From positions 186,001-250,000 of the forward strand of contig NZ_JAGGLC010000005.1 of NCBI RefSeq assembly GCF_017874235.1: a stretch of 64,000 nt of DNA. The letters run 5' to 3'. A program made the position numbers and the translations under genes. Origin of the DNA: Halolamina salifodinae (lineage in GTDB: Archaea > Halobacteriota > Halobacteria > Halobacteriales > Haloferacaceae). The notes below the pieces were generated by a model, which saw only the letters and a list, made by a program, of their open reading frames with translations, searched no databases and was not told where the DNA came from. Shown here one piece after another: positions 1 to 8,332 of the stretch (position 1 is its first letter; each line of letters opens with the position of its first letter).

Positions 1-966
1 GCACCCAACCCCGAGGCGCTCCACAACCTCTACGCCGGGATCCGCGAGGTGGCGCCGAACCTCCAGACGCTCCACCTCGACAACATGAACCCCGTGACGA
101 TCACGGACTATCCCGAGGAGTCGCGGGAGGCTATTCGCATCATCGCCGAGTACAACACGCCCGGCGACACGGCTGCGTTCGGCCTCGAGAGCGCTGACCC
201 GGTCGTGCAGGAGCAGAACAACCTCCTCGTGACCGCCGAGGAATGCCTGGAGGCAGTCCGCGTCGTGAACGAAGCCGGCGGCTGGCGCCCCGACGAGAAC
301 CGCCTCCCCAAACTCCTGCCCGGGATCAACCTCGTCCACGGCTTGCAGGGCGAGCGCCCGGAGACGTACGACCACAACCGCCGGTTCCTCCGGCAGGTGT
401 ACGACGAGGGGCTGATGCTCCGCCGGATCAACATCCGGCAGGTGATGGCCTTTGCCGGCACGGAGATGGGCGACACCGGCGCCGACATCGCGAAGGAGCA
501 CAAAGCGCAGTTCCAGGAGTACAAACAGGAGGTCCGCGAGCAGGTGGACAACCCGATGCTCCAGCGCGTCGTCCCCCCCGGGACGGTGCTCCCGAACGTG
601 CATCTGGAGTACCATCAGGACGGCAAGACGTTCGGCCGCCAGCTCGGGACCTACCCGCTGCTCGTGGGGATTCCCGGCGAGCGCGAACTCGGGAAATCCA
701 TCGACGTGGCCATCGTCGACCACGGCTACCGCTCGGTGACGGGTGTGCCGTACCCGCTGGACGTGAACGCGGCGTCGATGGACGAACTCACGACGGTTCC
801 GGGCGTCACCGACAGTCGCGCGGGCGACATCGTGGTCTCGCGGCCGTACGACTCGGTTGCGGAGGTCGCCAACGACGACGGCGTGGACCTGACGCGCTTC
901 GCGACCGCGGGTGATGCTGACGTTGACGTGACGCGGACGTTCGAGCCGAACAGTCGGGCTGATTAG
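1..966 (+). CDS. Radical SAM protein with C-terminal helix-hairpin-helix, 5' end outside window
   Basis: The reading frame is open from base 1, so only the C-terminal 321 residues are present; the CxxxCxxC cluster motif must lie upstream of the window. Visible are the later radical SAM barrel strands (NLQTLHLDNMNP, GDTAAFGLESAD, LPGINLVHGL) and, near the end, a helix-hairpin-helix motif (PLDVNAASMDELTTVPGV). This arrangement matches the archaeal radical SAM/HhH family (COG1031 type), whose substrate is unknown. The HhH suggests nucleic-acid contact, but that is inference. The gene is followed by about 450 noncoding bases rich in repeats. Confidence 0.85.
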   Translation, partial: APNPEALHNLYAGIREVAPNLQTLHLDNMNPVTITDYPEESREAIRIIAEYNTPGDTAAFGLESADPVVQEQNNLLVTAEECLEAVRVVNEAGGWRPDENRLPKLLPGINLVHGLQGERPETYDHNRRFLRQVYDEGLMLRRINIRQVMAFAGTEMGDTGADIAKEHKAQFQEYKQEVREQVDNPMLQRVVPPGTVLPNVHLEYHQDGKTFGRQLGTYPLLVGIPGERELGKSIDVAIVDHGYRSVTGVPYPLDVNAASMDELTTVPGVTDSRAGDIVVSRPYDSVAEVANDDGVDLTRFATAGDADVDVTRTFEPNSRAD

Positions 967-1040
967 TTGCGGTTTTCGTGGGTATTGCGGCTGCTTCGGC
1001 GGATACTGAGCCACCAACGGCAACAGCGTCTCGAGGCTAG

Positions 1041-1375
1041 ACTACTTGTACCGCACCGCTGACCGCTCAGCGGCCTCAAGCCTCCCCAGCCGGTTCGCTC
1101 GGGCTTAACCCTCGCTCACCCTCCGAGGGAGCAAGTGGTTCGAGAGAGCGAAGCTCTCTCGGCTGCTAGCCAGAAGGCGCTGCCTTCCTGCGAGGTCGAC
1201 GAGAGCCGCAGGCTCTCGTCTGCCAATCAGAGATCTCCGATTTCTGATGACCGGGCCTCGTGCCCGGCGCCCGGCGGTCTCTCAGGTGCCAACGAACGAG
1301 ATGCTGTTGCGGGTGCTGTTCCAGTAGTTCTCTATCAAGAGACAGCGGACCACCAATCACACAAACACGAATAGC
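1041..1375. repeat. Long mosaic intergenic repeat, copy C
   Basis: The gap between the radical SAM gene and the next gene (967-1415) has no convincing gene. It holds one of three copies of a long noncoding repeat. The left part (1051-1120, with the perfect palindrome CCGCTGA-CCGC-TCAGCGG) is nearly identical to 58395-58470. The right part (1250-1312, ending GAGATGCTGTTGC) matches 11395-11465. The far end CACACAAACACGAA recurs at 58670-58685. The middle is replaced by the hairpin modules described separately. Confidence 0.75.
1141..1250. repeat. Hairpin-module cluster inside copy C
   Basis: A run of self-complementary modules. 1141-1161 has a perfect 9-bp stem with loop GAA. 1198-1220 has a perfect 10-bp stem (GACGAGAGCC) with loop GCA. 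It is followed by the joining sequence CTGCCAA and an imperfect hairpin at 1226-1248 ending TGATGAC. The order stem-CTGCCAA-stem-TGATGAC is the same as downstream of mcm and phzF. Confidence 0.8.
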
Positions 1376-1415
1376 GCGTCGTGGAACCTTTAGTCCCACC
1401 CACGAAATCCGACCC

Positions 1416-2213
1416 ATGCACGTCGAACGCGTCTCGGTCCCCGTCGAGACTCGCGCCCCAACCGGCGCGACCAACGCCTACCTCGTCGGCGAGTCGCCCG
1501 CGCTGCTCGTCGACCCCGCGGGGCGAACCGCCGAACTCGACTCGCTCGTCGCGAACCACGACATCGGCGCCATCGCCGTCACACACACCCACCCGGATCA
1601 CGTCGGCGCCGTCGCCGAGTACGCCGCCGAGACTGACGCCGACCTGCTCGCCCGCCGGCCCGACCGATTCGCCGACGCGACCGGCGTCGAACCGGACCAG
1701 GAAATCTCGGAGGGCAGCGAGATCCACACCGGTTCCGGCCCGGTATCGGTGCTCGATACACAGGGCCACGCCAGCGATCACGTCGCGTTCGAGTTCGACG
1801 GCACCGTGATCTGTGGTGACCTCGCAGTCGCCGAGGGAAGCGTCGTCGTCGGCGCCCCCGAGGGCGACCTCCGGGCCTATCTCACCTCCCTCCGGCGGCT
1901 CTGGGCGCGGGATCCCGACCGACTACTGCCGGGGCACGGCCCGGCGATGACCGCGGAGGGCGGTGCCGGCCCGACCCCACGCGAGAGTCTCGAACGCCTG
2001 ATCGCCCACCGACTGCGCCGGGAGCGAGCTGTGCTCGCGGCGATTCAGGGCGGCGCGACCGACATCGACGCCGTCCTCGACGCCGCCTACGAGAAGGACC
2101 TCACGGGCGTGCGGGATCTGGCCCGGGCGACCGTGCTCGCACACGTCGAGAAACTGGCCGTGGAGGGGAAGGTCGGCTGGGAGCCCGAACACGGCCGAAT
2201 CGGGCGGGCGTAG
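1416..2213 (+). CDS. MBL-fold metallohydrolase with C-terminal winged-helix segment
   Basis: A 265-residue metallo-beta-lactamase-fold hydrolase. The metal ligands are THTHPDH (residues 56-62), H118 in DTQGHASDH, D134 in CGDLA and H174 in LLPGHGP. The C-terminal 80 residues look helical, like the winged-helix tail of the LACTB2/hydroxyacylglutathione hydrolase-like group. The exact substrate cannot be read from sequence. The start chosen is the ATG at 1416. A TATA-like CCTTTAGT lies about 26 bases upstream, as in leaderless haloarchaeal genes, and longer upstream frames run into repeat sequence. Confidence 0.85.
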   Translation: MHVERVSVPVETRAPTGATNAYLVGESPALLVDPAGRTAELDSLVANHDIGAIAVTHTHPDHVGAVAEYAAETDADLLARRPDRFADATGVEPDQEISEGSEIHTGSGPVSVLDTQGHASDHVAFEFDGTVICGDLAVAEGSVVVGAPEGDLRAYLTSLRRLWARDPDRLLPGHGPAMTAEGGAGPTPRESLERLIAHRLRRERAVLAAIQGGATDIDAVLDAAYEKDLTGVRDLARATVLAHVEKLAVEGKVGWEPEHGRIGRA

Positions 2214-2261
2214 CCGTCAGGACGCCGACGACGTTTTCCGCAGGGATCACCGAGTCCGGCC

Positions 2262-2981
2262 GTGTCCCTGACAACCGAGCTCGAACGGGCCCGCGGGCTT
2301 GACATCGCCGACCTCGCCGACGCCATCGAGTCCATCGGCTTCGAGTGCACGCGCTGTGGCGCCTGCTGTACCAAGGAAGTCGACGAGGAGGGGGAGGTCG
2401 AACCCCACACCGCGACCGTGTTCCCCGACGAGGTCCGGACGCTGCAGGAGGCGGCGGGCGGGGGCGGGGGCGGGGAAAACGGCGACGCCGGTGGGGACGA
2501 GGACGACGAAAACCGCGAGTGGCGCGACGTTGCCCGGCCGATGCCCTACGGCCTCTCGGAGGGCGAGGCCGGTGAGGAAGGCGAGACGTTCGAGTGGGCG
2601 CTCCAGACCGACGCCTGCGGCGACTGCGCGTTCTACGCCGAGGAAGACGGCCGCGGCGTCTGTACGGTCCACGAGGACCGCCCGCTGATCTGTGAGACCT
2701 ACCCGTTCAGCGTCGCGCTCGACGGCACCGCGGAGCCAGCAGGCGCGCCCGTCGATTCCGAGGGCGTCGTGCGCGCCCACGAGTGCGAAGGGCTGGGTCG
2801 CGACATCAGCCGCGAGGAGGCCGAGGAACTGGCCGCGGCGCTGAAAGAGCGAGCGATCCGGGAACTCGAGGAGGCCATCGCGCTGCGCGAGAACTACGAG
2901 CCAGTCGAAGCAGGGAGCGGCGAGGTGGTCGTCCACGATTCGGAGGGGGCCAAGCGCCCGGACGGCACGCCCGTCGAGTGA
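2262..2981 (+). CDS. YkgJ-family cysteine-cluster protein
   Basis: A 239-residue protein with a CTRCGACC motif at residues 29-36 and further cysteines in ACGDCAF, GVCTVHEDRPLICETYPF and HECEGLG. This is the pattern of the YkgJ/UPF0153 family, thought to bind zinc or an Fe-S cluster; its biochemical role is unknown. A low-complexity Gly/Glu/Asp loop (about residues 65-85) is inserted between the first and second cysteine groups. The start is GTG. The next gene lies 84 bases downstream. Confidence 0.8.
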   Translation: MSLTTELERARGLDIADLADAIESIGFECTRCGACCTKEVDEEGEVEPHTATVFPDEVRTLQEAAGGGGGGENGDAGGDEDDENREWRDVARPMPYGLSEGEAGEEGETFEWALQTDACGDCAFYAEEDGRGVCTVHEDRPLICETYPFSVALDGTAEPAGAPVDSEGVVRAHECEGLGRDISREEAEELAAALKERAIRELEEAIALRENYEPVEAGSGEVVVHDSEGAKRPDGTPVE

Positions 2982-3065
2982 CGGCAGCGTGAATCCGGGT
3001 TCGCGCAGCCCGTGAGAGCGGTACACATATTACGGAGGCCCGACTGTTCGTAGCCGAGTCTCAGT

Positions 3066-3482
3066 ATGGAAATCTCCGACGAACTCCTCTGTCTGTTCAG
3101 TGCGGCGGTGCGGGAAGAAGGCGACCGGTACGTCGTCGAGGTACCGAAACGAGAGATCGAACGCGGGTCGCTGTCGGCCGGCGACACCTACCGGGTCGCG
3201 CTGATCGACGGCGAGGCCGGTGGGGACGGCGGCAGCGCCACCACCACGGCGGCCACCGCGGGCGGCGAGACCACGACCGACGGCGAACCCCAGCCACCCG
3301 TCGAGAAAGGCGAGGTGCGCTACGTCGAGGTCGAGGACATCGGCAAGCAGGGCGACGGTATCGCCCGCGTCGAGCGTGGCTACGTGATCATCGTCCCCGG
3401 CGCCGAGGTCGGCGAGCGGGTGAAGATCGAGGTGACCGAGGTCAAGTCGAACTTCGCGGTCGGCGAGATCCTCGAGGAGTAG
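3066..3482 (+). CDS. TRAM-domain protein
   Basis: A 138-residue protein. The last 60 residues (GEVRYVEVEDIGKQGDGIARVERGYV and onward) form a TRAM domain, a small beta-barrel RNA-binding fold found alone in archaea and attached to RNA-modifying enzymes elsewhere. The first 45 residues may form another small beta domain. They are joined to the TRAM domain by a Gly/Thr/Ala-rich linker. Lone archaeal TRAM proteins have been proposed to act as RNA chaperones. The gene is convergent with the methyltransferase, 1 base away. Confidence 0.85.
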   Translation: MEISDELLCLFSAAVREEGDRYVVEVPKREIERGSLSAGDTYRVALIDGEAGGDGGSATTTAATAGGETTTDGEPQPPVEKGEVRYVEVEDIGKQGDGIARVERGYVIIVPGAEVGERVKIEVTEVKSNFAVGEILEE

Positions 3483-3483
3483 C

Positions 3484-4191
3484 TTACGCCACCCGGGCGT
3501 TCCAGTAGGAGACCGAACAGAGCTTCTTGCCCAGCGACGAGCCACCGATGGTGGTGTCGAGCTTTCTGAACTGCCCGGCCATCGCGTCCGGGATCTTCCG
3601 GTAGAAGCCGTAGGGGAGGACGAAGTCGTGCTCCGCGTCGCCGAGCTCCAGTCCCGCGGAGTCGAGCAGATTCTCGACCTCGTCGCGGCCGTAGAGATGC
3701 GACCCCATCGGCAGCAGGCGGTTGTACAGCACCCGCGTGCTGAAGTCGTTGAACGTGTCGAAGAACACCTGCTCCTTCGAGACGCGGGCCATCTCCGCCA
3801 TGAACTTCCGGGGGGTGGGCGCGAGGTGGAAAAACCGCATCGCGACCACCGTGTCGAAATGGTTGTCGGGGAAGGGGAGGCGGGCGGCGTCGCCGCGCAT
3901 GAACTCCACGTGGTCGTCGACGCCGGCCTGATGGGCCTTCGCGCGGCCCTGGGCCAGCATCGCGTCCGAGATGTCCAGACCGACGATGTCGGCGCCGCGC
4001 TCGGCCAGCATCACCGTAAACCGGCCGGTGCCGCAGGCGATCTCGAGTACGCTCCGGTCCTCGACGGGTCCGATGGCGTCGAGCACCGCCTGCTTCTCCC
4101 GGCGGTCGATCAGGCGGCCGCCGCGGGAGAACCGCTTTGCGTCGTACTCCTCGGCGACGTCGTCGGCCTGGTACCACTCCTTTCCCTTCAC
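3484..4191 (-). CDS. Class I SAM-dependent methyltransferase
   Basis: About 235 residues. Motif I is VLEIACGTGRF (about residues 48-58), followed by the acidic strand end IVGLDIS and by ARLPFPDNHFDTVVA, typical of UbiE/COQ5-like methyltransferases. The target is not identifiable. The frame is open far upstream, but the GTG at 4191 is preferred: TATA-like GGTTTTAGTG lies about 25 bases upstream, and homology-like sequence starts at KGKEWYQADDVAEEYD. Confidence 0.8.
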   Translation of the reverse strand: MKGKEWYQADDVAEEYDAKRFSRGGRLIDRREKQAVLDAIGPVEDRSVLEIACGTGRFTVMLAERGADIVGLDISDAMLAQGRAKAHQAGVDDHVEFMRGDAARLPFPDNHFDTVVAMRFFHLAPTPRKFMAEMARVSKEQVFFDTFNDFSTRVLYNRLLPMGSHLYGRDEVENLLDSAGLELGDAEHDFVLPYGFYRKIPDAMAGQFRKLDTTIGGSSLGKKLCSVSYWNARVA

Positions 4192-4265
4192 GCTATCGGG
4201 GATCGAAGGCCGAGCACTAAAACCGTACTGCTTGCCGAACCGCGTGCGGCGTCGATGTGCACCGG

Positions 4266-4448
4266 TCAGTGCTCGCCCGACTGCCGGTCGAGATACTCGT
4301 TCAGCAGCGTCGGCAGGAGCACGCCGACACCGATGACGATCCCGATGCTGCCCCACGTCGGCAGCGTCGTCGCCGCCGAGGCCGCGTAGACGGCGACCAG
4401 CGAGAGCGTGATACAGACGGCGATGACGGCGTTCTCGCGGGAGATCAT
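4266..4448 (-). CDS. Small two-helix membrane protein, unknown function
   Basis: A 60-residue protein with two hydrophobic segments (about residues 7-27 and 32-50) and a short charged tail (EYLDRQSGEH). Its codon use resembles that of its neighbours. It has no recognisable domain. It lies between the methyltransferase and the flavin-like oxidoreductase genes on the same strand. Confidence 0.55.
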   Translation of the reverse strand: MISRENAVIAVCITLSLVAVYAASAATTLPTWGSIGIVIGVGVLLPTLLNEYLDRQSGEH

Positions 4449-4487
4449 GCGTCGAAGTTGGCGGGCGACGAGAAAGGGCTACCGGCG

Positions 4488-4880
4488 CTAGCCCGAGGTC
4501 ATGATCCGGTCGGTCGGGATCTTGATCAGTACGCGCGCGCCGGACTCCTCGCCGTGGTGTGGGTACTCCTCCTGATCGAAGTAGCGCTGGGCGAGTTTGT
4601 CGATGTGCTCCTTGGCCCCCTCCTCGGTGAGTTCGGCCTCGCCCCGGACTGAGACGTAGCGATAACCGTCGTCTGGATCCGTGACCGAGAGCGCGACGCT
4701 GGGATCGTTGCGGACGTTCTTCTCCTTGCGCCGGCCGCGGGCGGTGTTGACCAGTACGTACTCCCGGTCCTCGTGGTCGACCCAGACCGGCGTGACGTGG
4801 GGCGTCCCGTCCGGGAGCATCGTGGAGAGGTGGGCGAACGATTCGGACTCGAAGATGTCGACGTGTGACTCGGGGATCAC
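4488..4880 (-). CDS. Pyridoxamine 5'-phosphate oxidase-like (F420/FMN-binding split-barrel) protein
   Basis: A 130-residue split-barrel protein. It shows the family pattern HLSTMLPDGTPHVTPVWVDHEDREYVLVNTARGRRKEKNV in pieces: strand pair, substrate-facing VTPVWV and cofactor-phosphate-binding RGRRKEKN. Proteins of this kind in archaea and actinobacteria often use F420 or FMN; which one is not decidable here. The GTG at 4880 (VIPESHVDIF) is chosen because homologues begin this way. An in-frame ATG at 4955 would overlap the divergent promoter. Confidence 0.75.
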   Translation of the reverse strand: MIPESHVDIFESESFAHLSTMLPDGTPHVTPVWVDHEDREYVLVNTARGRRKEKNVRNDPSVALSVTDPDDGYRYVSVRGEAELTEEGAKEHIDKLAQRYFDQEEYPHHGEESGARVLIKIPTDRIMTSG

Positions 4881-4967
4881 GTTTCGGGGGATAGCGCCGG
4901 TCTCCCCTAAGGGTTCGGTCGGACGCACCCGACCACGTTTTAAGCATCGCCCCAATTTGGGTCACGT

Positions 4968-5888
4968 ATGGATCTCTCGGTCGTGGTCCCGACGCTCAAC
5001 GGGCGGGACCGACTCGCGGCCAGCCTCGACTCGCTGGCCGCGCGTGCGCCCGACGCGGAGGTGGTCGTCGTCAACGGCCCCTCCGCCGACGGTACCACCG
5101 GGATGGTGCGGGAACGCGACGACGTGGACGTGCTGGTGGAGGTGGCCGACCGCTGTATCAACGTCGCCCGGAACGCCGGCATCGCCGTCGCCGAGGGCGA
5201 CGCCATCGCCCTGTTGGGCTACGATCTCCGGATCGGCGACGGCTGGGTCGACGCGATCCGGGACGGCCTCGCGGCCGCAAGCGCAGTCAGCGGCCCGGTG
5301 AACCGTGGCGACCACGAGCACGTCGACGAGGGGCCGGAACAGCGGACTATCGCCGGGCGGGACGTGACCTACTTCAGTGGCGACAACGTCGCGTTCCGCG
5401 CGACGACGCTCCGGGACACCCTCGACGGCTTCGACGAGTACCTGCTGACCGGCGGCGCGCGCGACGCCGCCCACCGCCTCGCGGGCGCCGGCGACGACGT
5501 GGCGTGGCGCGACGCGATGGCGACCCACCGCGGCGAGGACGGCGACAACGGCGGCCCACAGCCCCACGGCCCGGACGAACACGACCGAGCGTGGAAGTAC
5601 CGCTCGCTCAGCTATCGGCTGGTGAAAAACTACGGTCCGCGGCCGACCGTCGCGCGGCGCACGCTCTCACACGCGGCCGCCGACGCCGCCGACGCCGCAC
5701 GGGAAGTGATTCAGGGGGAGGGGACGCCCTCCGGATGGATCGGGAACGGTCGGGACGTGATAACCGGGATGGGCCGCGGGACCGCCGACGGCCTGACCGC
5801 GCGGGCCCGCGACCGGAGCTACGCACGCAACCCGAACGGCCTCTCGGTCGAGGAGGAGCGGGCGGTGGCCGTGTACGACTGGCGGTAG
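4968..5888 (+). CDS. Family 2 glycosyltransferase
   Basis: A 306-residue GT-A fold enzyme starting MDLSVVVPTLNGRDRL. It shows the nucleotide-binding strand VVVVNGPSADGT and the NVARNAGIAVAEGDAIALL segment where the acidic metal-binding motif normally lies. Here that motif reads GYD rather than DxD. The C-terminal half (FSGDNVAFRATTL, then helices) is typical of haloarchaeal family 2 enzymes. It has no membrane segment, so it is probably cytoplasmic. TATA-like TTTTAAGC lies about 28 bases upstream of the ATG. The stop codon falls within the first unit of a 36-bp tandem array. Confidence 0.8.
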   Translation: MDLSVVVPTLNGRDRLAASLDSLAARAPDAEVVVVNGPSADGTTGMVRERDDVDVLVEVADRCINVARNAGIAVAEGDAIALLGYDLRIGDGWVDAIRDGLAAASAVSGPVNRGDHEHVDEGPEQRTIAGRDVTYFSGDNVAFRATTLRDTLDGFDEYLLTGGARDAAHRLAGAGDDVAWRDAMATHRGEDGDNGGPQPHGPDEHDRAWKYRSLSYRLVKNYGPRPTVARRTLSHAAADAADAAREVIQGEGTPSGWIGNGRDVITGMGRGTADGLTARARDRSYARNPNGLSVEEERAVAVYDWR

Positions 5889-6014
5889 TGGAAGTCGGCG
5901 ACGGACAGCCGACGCTCTCGGTAGTGGAAGTCCGCGACGGACAGCCGACGCTCTCGGTAGTGGAAGTCCGCGACGGACAGCCGACGCTCTCGGTAGTGGA
6001 AGTCGGCGACGGAC
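5883..6014. repeat. 36-bp tandem repeat, about 3.7 copies
   Basis: Units begin CGGTAGTGGAAGTC and end CGACGCTCT at 5883, 5919, 5955 and 5991; the last is cut after 24 bases. Units differ only at the G/C of GTCGGCG versus GTCCGCG. The TAG stop of the glycosyltransferase is part of unit 1. There are no spacers, so it is not a CRISPR array. The length (multiple of 3) keeps all plus-strand frames in register across units. The rest of the 5889-6133 gap holds no gene. Confidence 0.9.
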
Positions 6015-6133
6015 GCAGTCGCGGGTATCGACTCGAACCATCCGACGACGGACGCTTGTGCGACTGTCACGGGCGTGCAAACTGAACACATTCGCCCCAA
6101 ACAGCCTTTGTGCCGGTCGGAGACCGCTATTTT

Positions 6134-6604
6134 ATGTCCACAACTGGGACAGCGGAGGGCGGAAGCACCGGTACCGGCGACTGGAAGGCGGGTGTCCTCG
6201 GCGGCATCGCCGGTGCCGCCGTGATGGGGGCACTCGTGCTCGCGATGAATCCGCCGACCCTCGCGGTGGCGATCCCGTCACTCTACGGCCTCGCACCGCC
6301 GGAGAGCGTCGGGGCAGGGCTGTTCGTCCACCTCTCCCACGGCGCCGTGCTTGGGGTGGCGTTCGCGGCCATCGTCGGCACGCTCGATATCGAGTCGACC
6401 GGGCGGACCGTCGGCGCCGGCGCCGCGTGGGGCGTCGCCACATGGGTCGTACTCGCCGCGCTCGTGATGCCGGTGTGGCTCTCGGCAGTCGGCTCCCCGG
6501 CGAGCCCGCCGTTTCCCAACTTCGCGCCGCCGTCGCTGCTCTGGCATCTCGCATACGGCGTCGTGCTAGGCGGGGTGTACGCCACGACCGAGGGGGAGAT
6601 CTGA
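6134..6604 (+). CDS. Four-helix membrane protein, unknown function
   Basis: A 156-residue protein. After a Ser/Thr/Gly-rich N-terminus it has about four hydrophobic segments with small-residue packing (GVLGGIAGAAVMGALVLAM; VGAGLFVHLSHGAVLGVAFAA; GAAWGVATWVVLAALVMPVWL; LLWHLAYGVVLGGVYA). Paired HLSHGAVLG and HLAYGVVLGG motifs suggest an internal duplication of a two-helix unit. The function is unknown; it belongs to a haloarchaeal membrane family without assigned role. Confidence 0.7.
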   Translation: MSTTGTAEGGSTGTGDWKAGVLGGIAGAAVMGALVLAMNPPTLAVAIPSLYGLAPPESVGAGLFVHLSHGAVLGVAFAAIVGTLDIESTGRTVGAGAAWGVATWVVLAALVMPVWLSAVGSPASPPFPNFAPPSLLWHLAYGVVLGGVYATTEGEI

Positions 6605-6620
6605 GCCGGCGGGAGGCAGA

Positions 6621-7442
6621 TCAGAGATCCGGCAGCAGCCCCGGCACCACCCGCGCGGGGTTCTTCGTGAACGCACGTCGCATCGCGTCCTCCGGCACGT
6701 CGAGGGTCAGAATCGCCATCACGCCGACGTTGGGGTGGACCGAGGGCGCGCCGCTGCCGAACAGGATCCGGTCGGGGTGTTCGAGCAGGCCCCGTTCCAG
6801 CACGTCCCGGTCCGGAACGTAGGCGGTGTCGAGATAGAGATGGTCGTGGTCCGCCAGCAGCGAGAGCGCGTCGTCCATCAGCGCCTCGTTCAGCGGGTCG
6901 CCGCCGAAGGAGGTGAGGACGACCGGGAACCCCCGGTCTAGGAGGGTGTCGGCGACGGCCTCGGGCGGGAACTGCTCGCCGCCGTGGACGAGTACCGGGT
7001 CGCCGACGCTCGCGAGTTCGTCGAGCACCGCCTCGGTCGGGAGGCCGTCGTGGGCCGGGTCGAGCGTGAACCCGTGGTAGCGGTCGTCGTAGGCGTACTG
7101 CTCGACATCGCCGGCGGTGGTGTGGTGGGATTTCGGGCGCACGACGGGGTTGATCAGCGGCCCGACGATGCGGTGGACGCGCCGCGGGCCGCCGAGGCGC
7201 GCGAACGCCAGGATCGGTCGGTCGACGCTCAGCCGCGCGACGGCGTTGTTGGCCCGGAGGTACCCCTCGCCGCGGGGCGTCCGACCGGGCGAGGCTGCCG
7301 CGCGCTCGACGCCGGCCTGGTGCATCTCGCGTTCCAGACGCTCCGGCGAGACCTGTCGACCACGGACGGCGACGGCCTCCTCGTCGGGGTCCAGCCGGGT
7401 GTGGACGTCGGCGACGCGGAAGCCGTGTTCCAGCTCCAGCAT
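6621..7442 (-). CDS. Amidohydrolase-like TIM-barrel protein
   Basis: A 273-residue protein of the amidohydrolase-2 type. Features are VADVHTRL near the N-terminus (position of the usual HxH, here degenerate to HTR), YHGFTLDP, PVLVHGGEQFPPEAV, DHLYLDTAY and DRILFGSGAPSVHPN at the C-terminal metal site region. The loss of HxH in the first strand suggests altered metal binding or a non-hydrolytic role. It is convergent with the membrane protein upstream. Confidence 0.7.
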   Translation of the reverse strand: MLELEHGFRVADVHTRLDPDEEAVAVRGRQVSPERLEREMHQAGVERAAASPGRTPRGEGYLRANNAVARLSVDRPILAFARLGGPRRVHRIVGPLINPVVRPKSHHTTAGDVEQYAYDDRYHGFTLDPAHDGLPTEAVLDELASVGDPVLVHGGEQFPPEAVADTLLDRGFPVVLTSFGGDPLNEALMDDALSLLADHDHLYLDTAYVPDRDVLERGLLEHPDRILFGSGAPSVHPNVGVMAILTLDVPEDAMRRAFTKNPARVVPGLLPDL

Positions 7443-7559
7443 CTACCCCTCCCTTCCGTGGGTAACGCAAAAAGGGATGGGTCGACCGGGCGCGCTCGCG
7501 GGGGCCGCGCCAGCCGGGCTTCTGAACGCTTAACTGCCGGCCACCCGATTTGCCGAGCG

Positions 7560-8276
7560 ATGAGCGACCTCCCCGAGGATTTCGACTGTACGATCACCGA
7601 CTGGGAGTATATCTACGGGCTCTGTCGGGACGTCGCCGACGACGTACGGGACGACGCGTTCGAACCGGACGTCGTCGTGGCGCTGGCCCGCGGGGGCTGG
7701 TTCGCCGGCCGGTGTATCTGTGACTTCCTCGGCCTGGACGACCTGGCCAGCCTGAAGATGGAACACTACGTCGGCGCCGCCCAGAAGACCGACGGCGCCG
7801 AGGTGCGCTACCCGATGCCGGAGGGCAGCGTCGAGGGCAAGGACGTGCTGATCATCGACGACATCGCCGACACCGGCGGGTCGATCAAACGCGCCGACGA
7901 GTACGTCCGCGACCGCGGCGCCGGATCCGTCCGGACCGCCACGCTCCAACTGCTCGACACCTCCGAGTTCGACCCGGACTACGTCGGCGAGAACCTCGCG
8001 GAGTGGACGTGGGTCGTCTACCCGTGGAACTTCATCGAGGACATGGTCGACTTGATCTCCGGGGCGATGGCTCAGGAGGACGACGCCGAACTGTTCGACG
8101 AGGAGGCGATCCGGGGCCTGCTCTCCGAGCACCACGGCATCGACCGGATCGAGATGGAGATCGCCCAGCCGGACCGGCTGGAGGAGGTGCTCGACGAGAT
8201 GGTCTACCGCGGCTACCTCGCGGAGGAGGGCGACGCGTGGCGACTGATCTCCGAGGACGGCGGCGCCGACGAGTAG
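7560..8276 (+). CDS. Phosphoribosyltransferase family protein
   Basis: A 238-residue protein with the PRPP-binding motif DVLIIDDIADTGGS (about residues 95-108) and an upstream flexible-loop region. It is therefore a type I phosphoribosyltransferase, similar to archaeal purine (xanthine/hypoxanthine) enzymes. The C-terminal 80 residues (LFDEEAIRGLLSEHHGIDRIEME and onward) form an extra helical segment resembling a winged helix. The base specificity is not determined. TATA-like GCTTAACT lies about 28 bases before the ATG. Confidence 0.8.
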   Translation: MSDLPEDFDCTITDWEYIYGLCRDVADDVRDDAFEPDVVVALARGGWFAGRCICDFLGLDDLASLKMEHYVGAAQKTDGAEVRYPMPEGSVEGKDVLIIDDIADTGGSIKRADEYVRDRGAGSVRTATLQLLDTSEFDPDYVGENLAEWTWVVYPWNFIEDMVDLISGAMAQEDDAELFDEEAIRGLLSEHHGIDRIEMEIAQPDRLEEVLDEMVYRGYLAEEGDAWRLISEDGGADE

Positions 8277-8332
8277 CGAACCACTCCCACGGCGGGGAAA
8301 GCGTCTTTTCGACGCGGCGTGGAGCACAGTAC

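Noticed and set aside
1135..1474. Small proteins in the first intergenic gap
   Set aside because: The frames are made of hairpin and repeat modules and give arginine/serine-rich translations without conserved features.
3484..4965. 493-codon minus-strand frame including the methyltransferase
   Set aside because: The upstream part overlaps the small membrane protein and the split-barrel gene in another frame; methyltransferase similarity starts near 4191.
5883..6014. Possible CRISPR array
   Set aside because: The units are contiguous with no unique spacers, and no cas genes are nearby; it is a simple tandem repeat.
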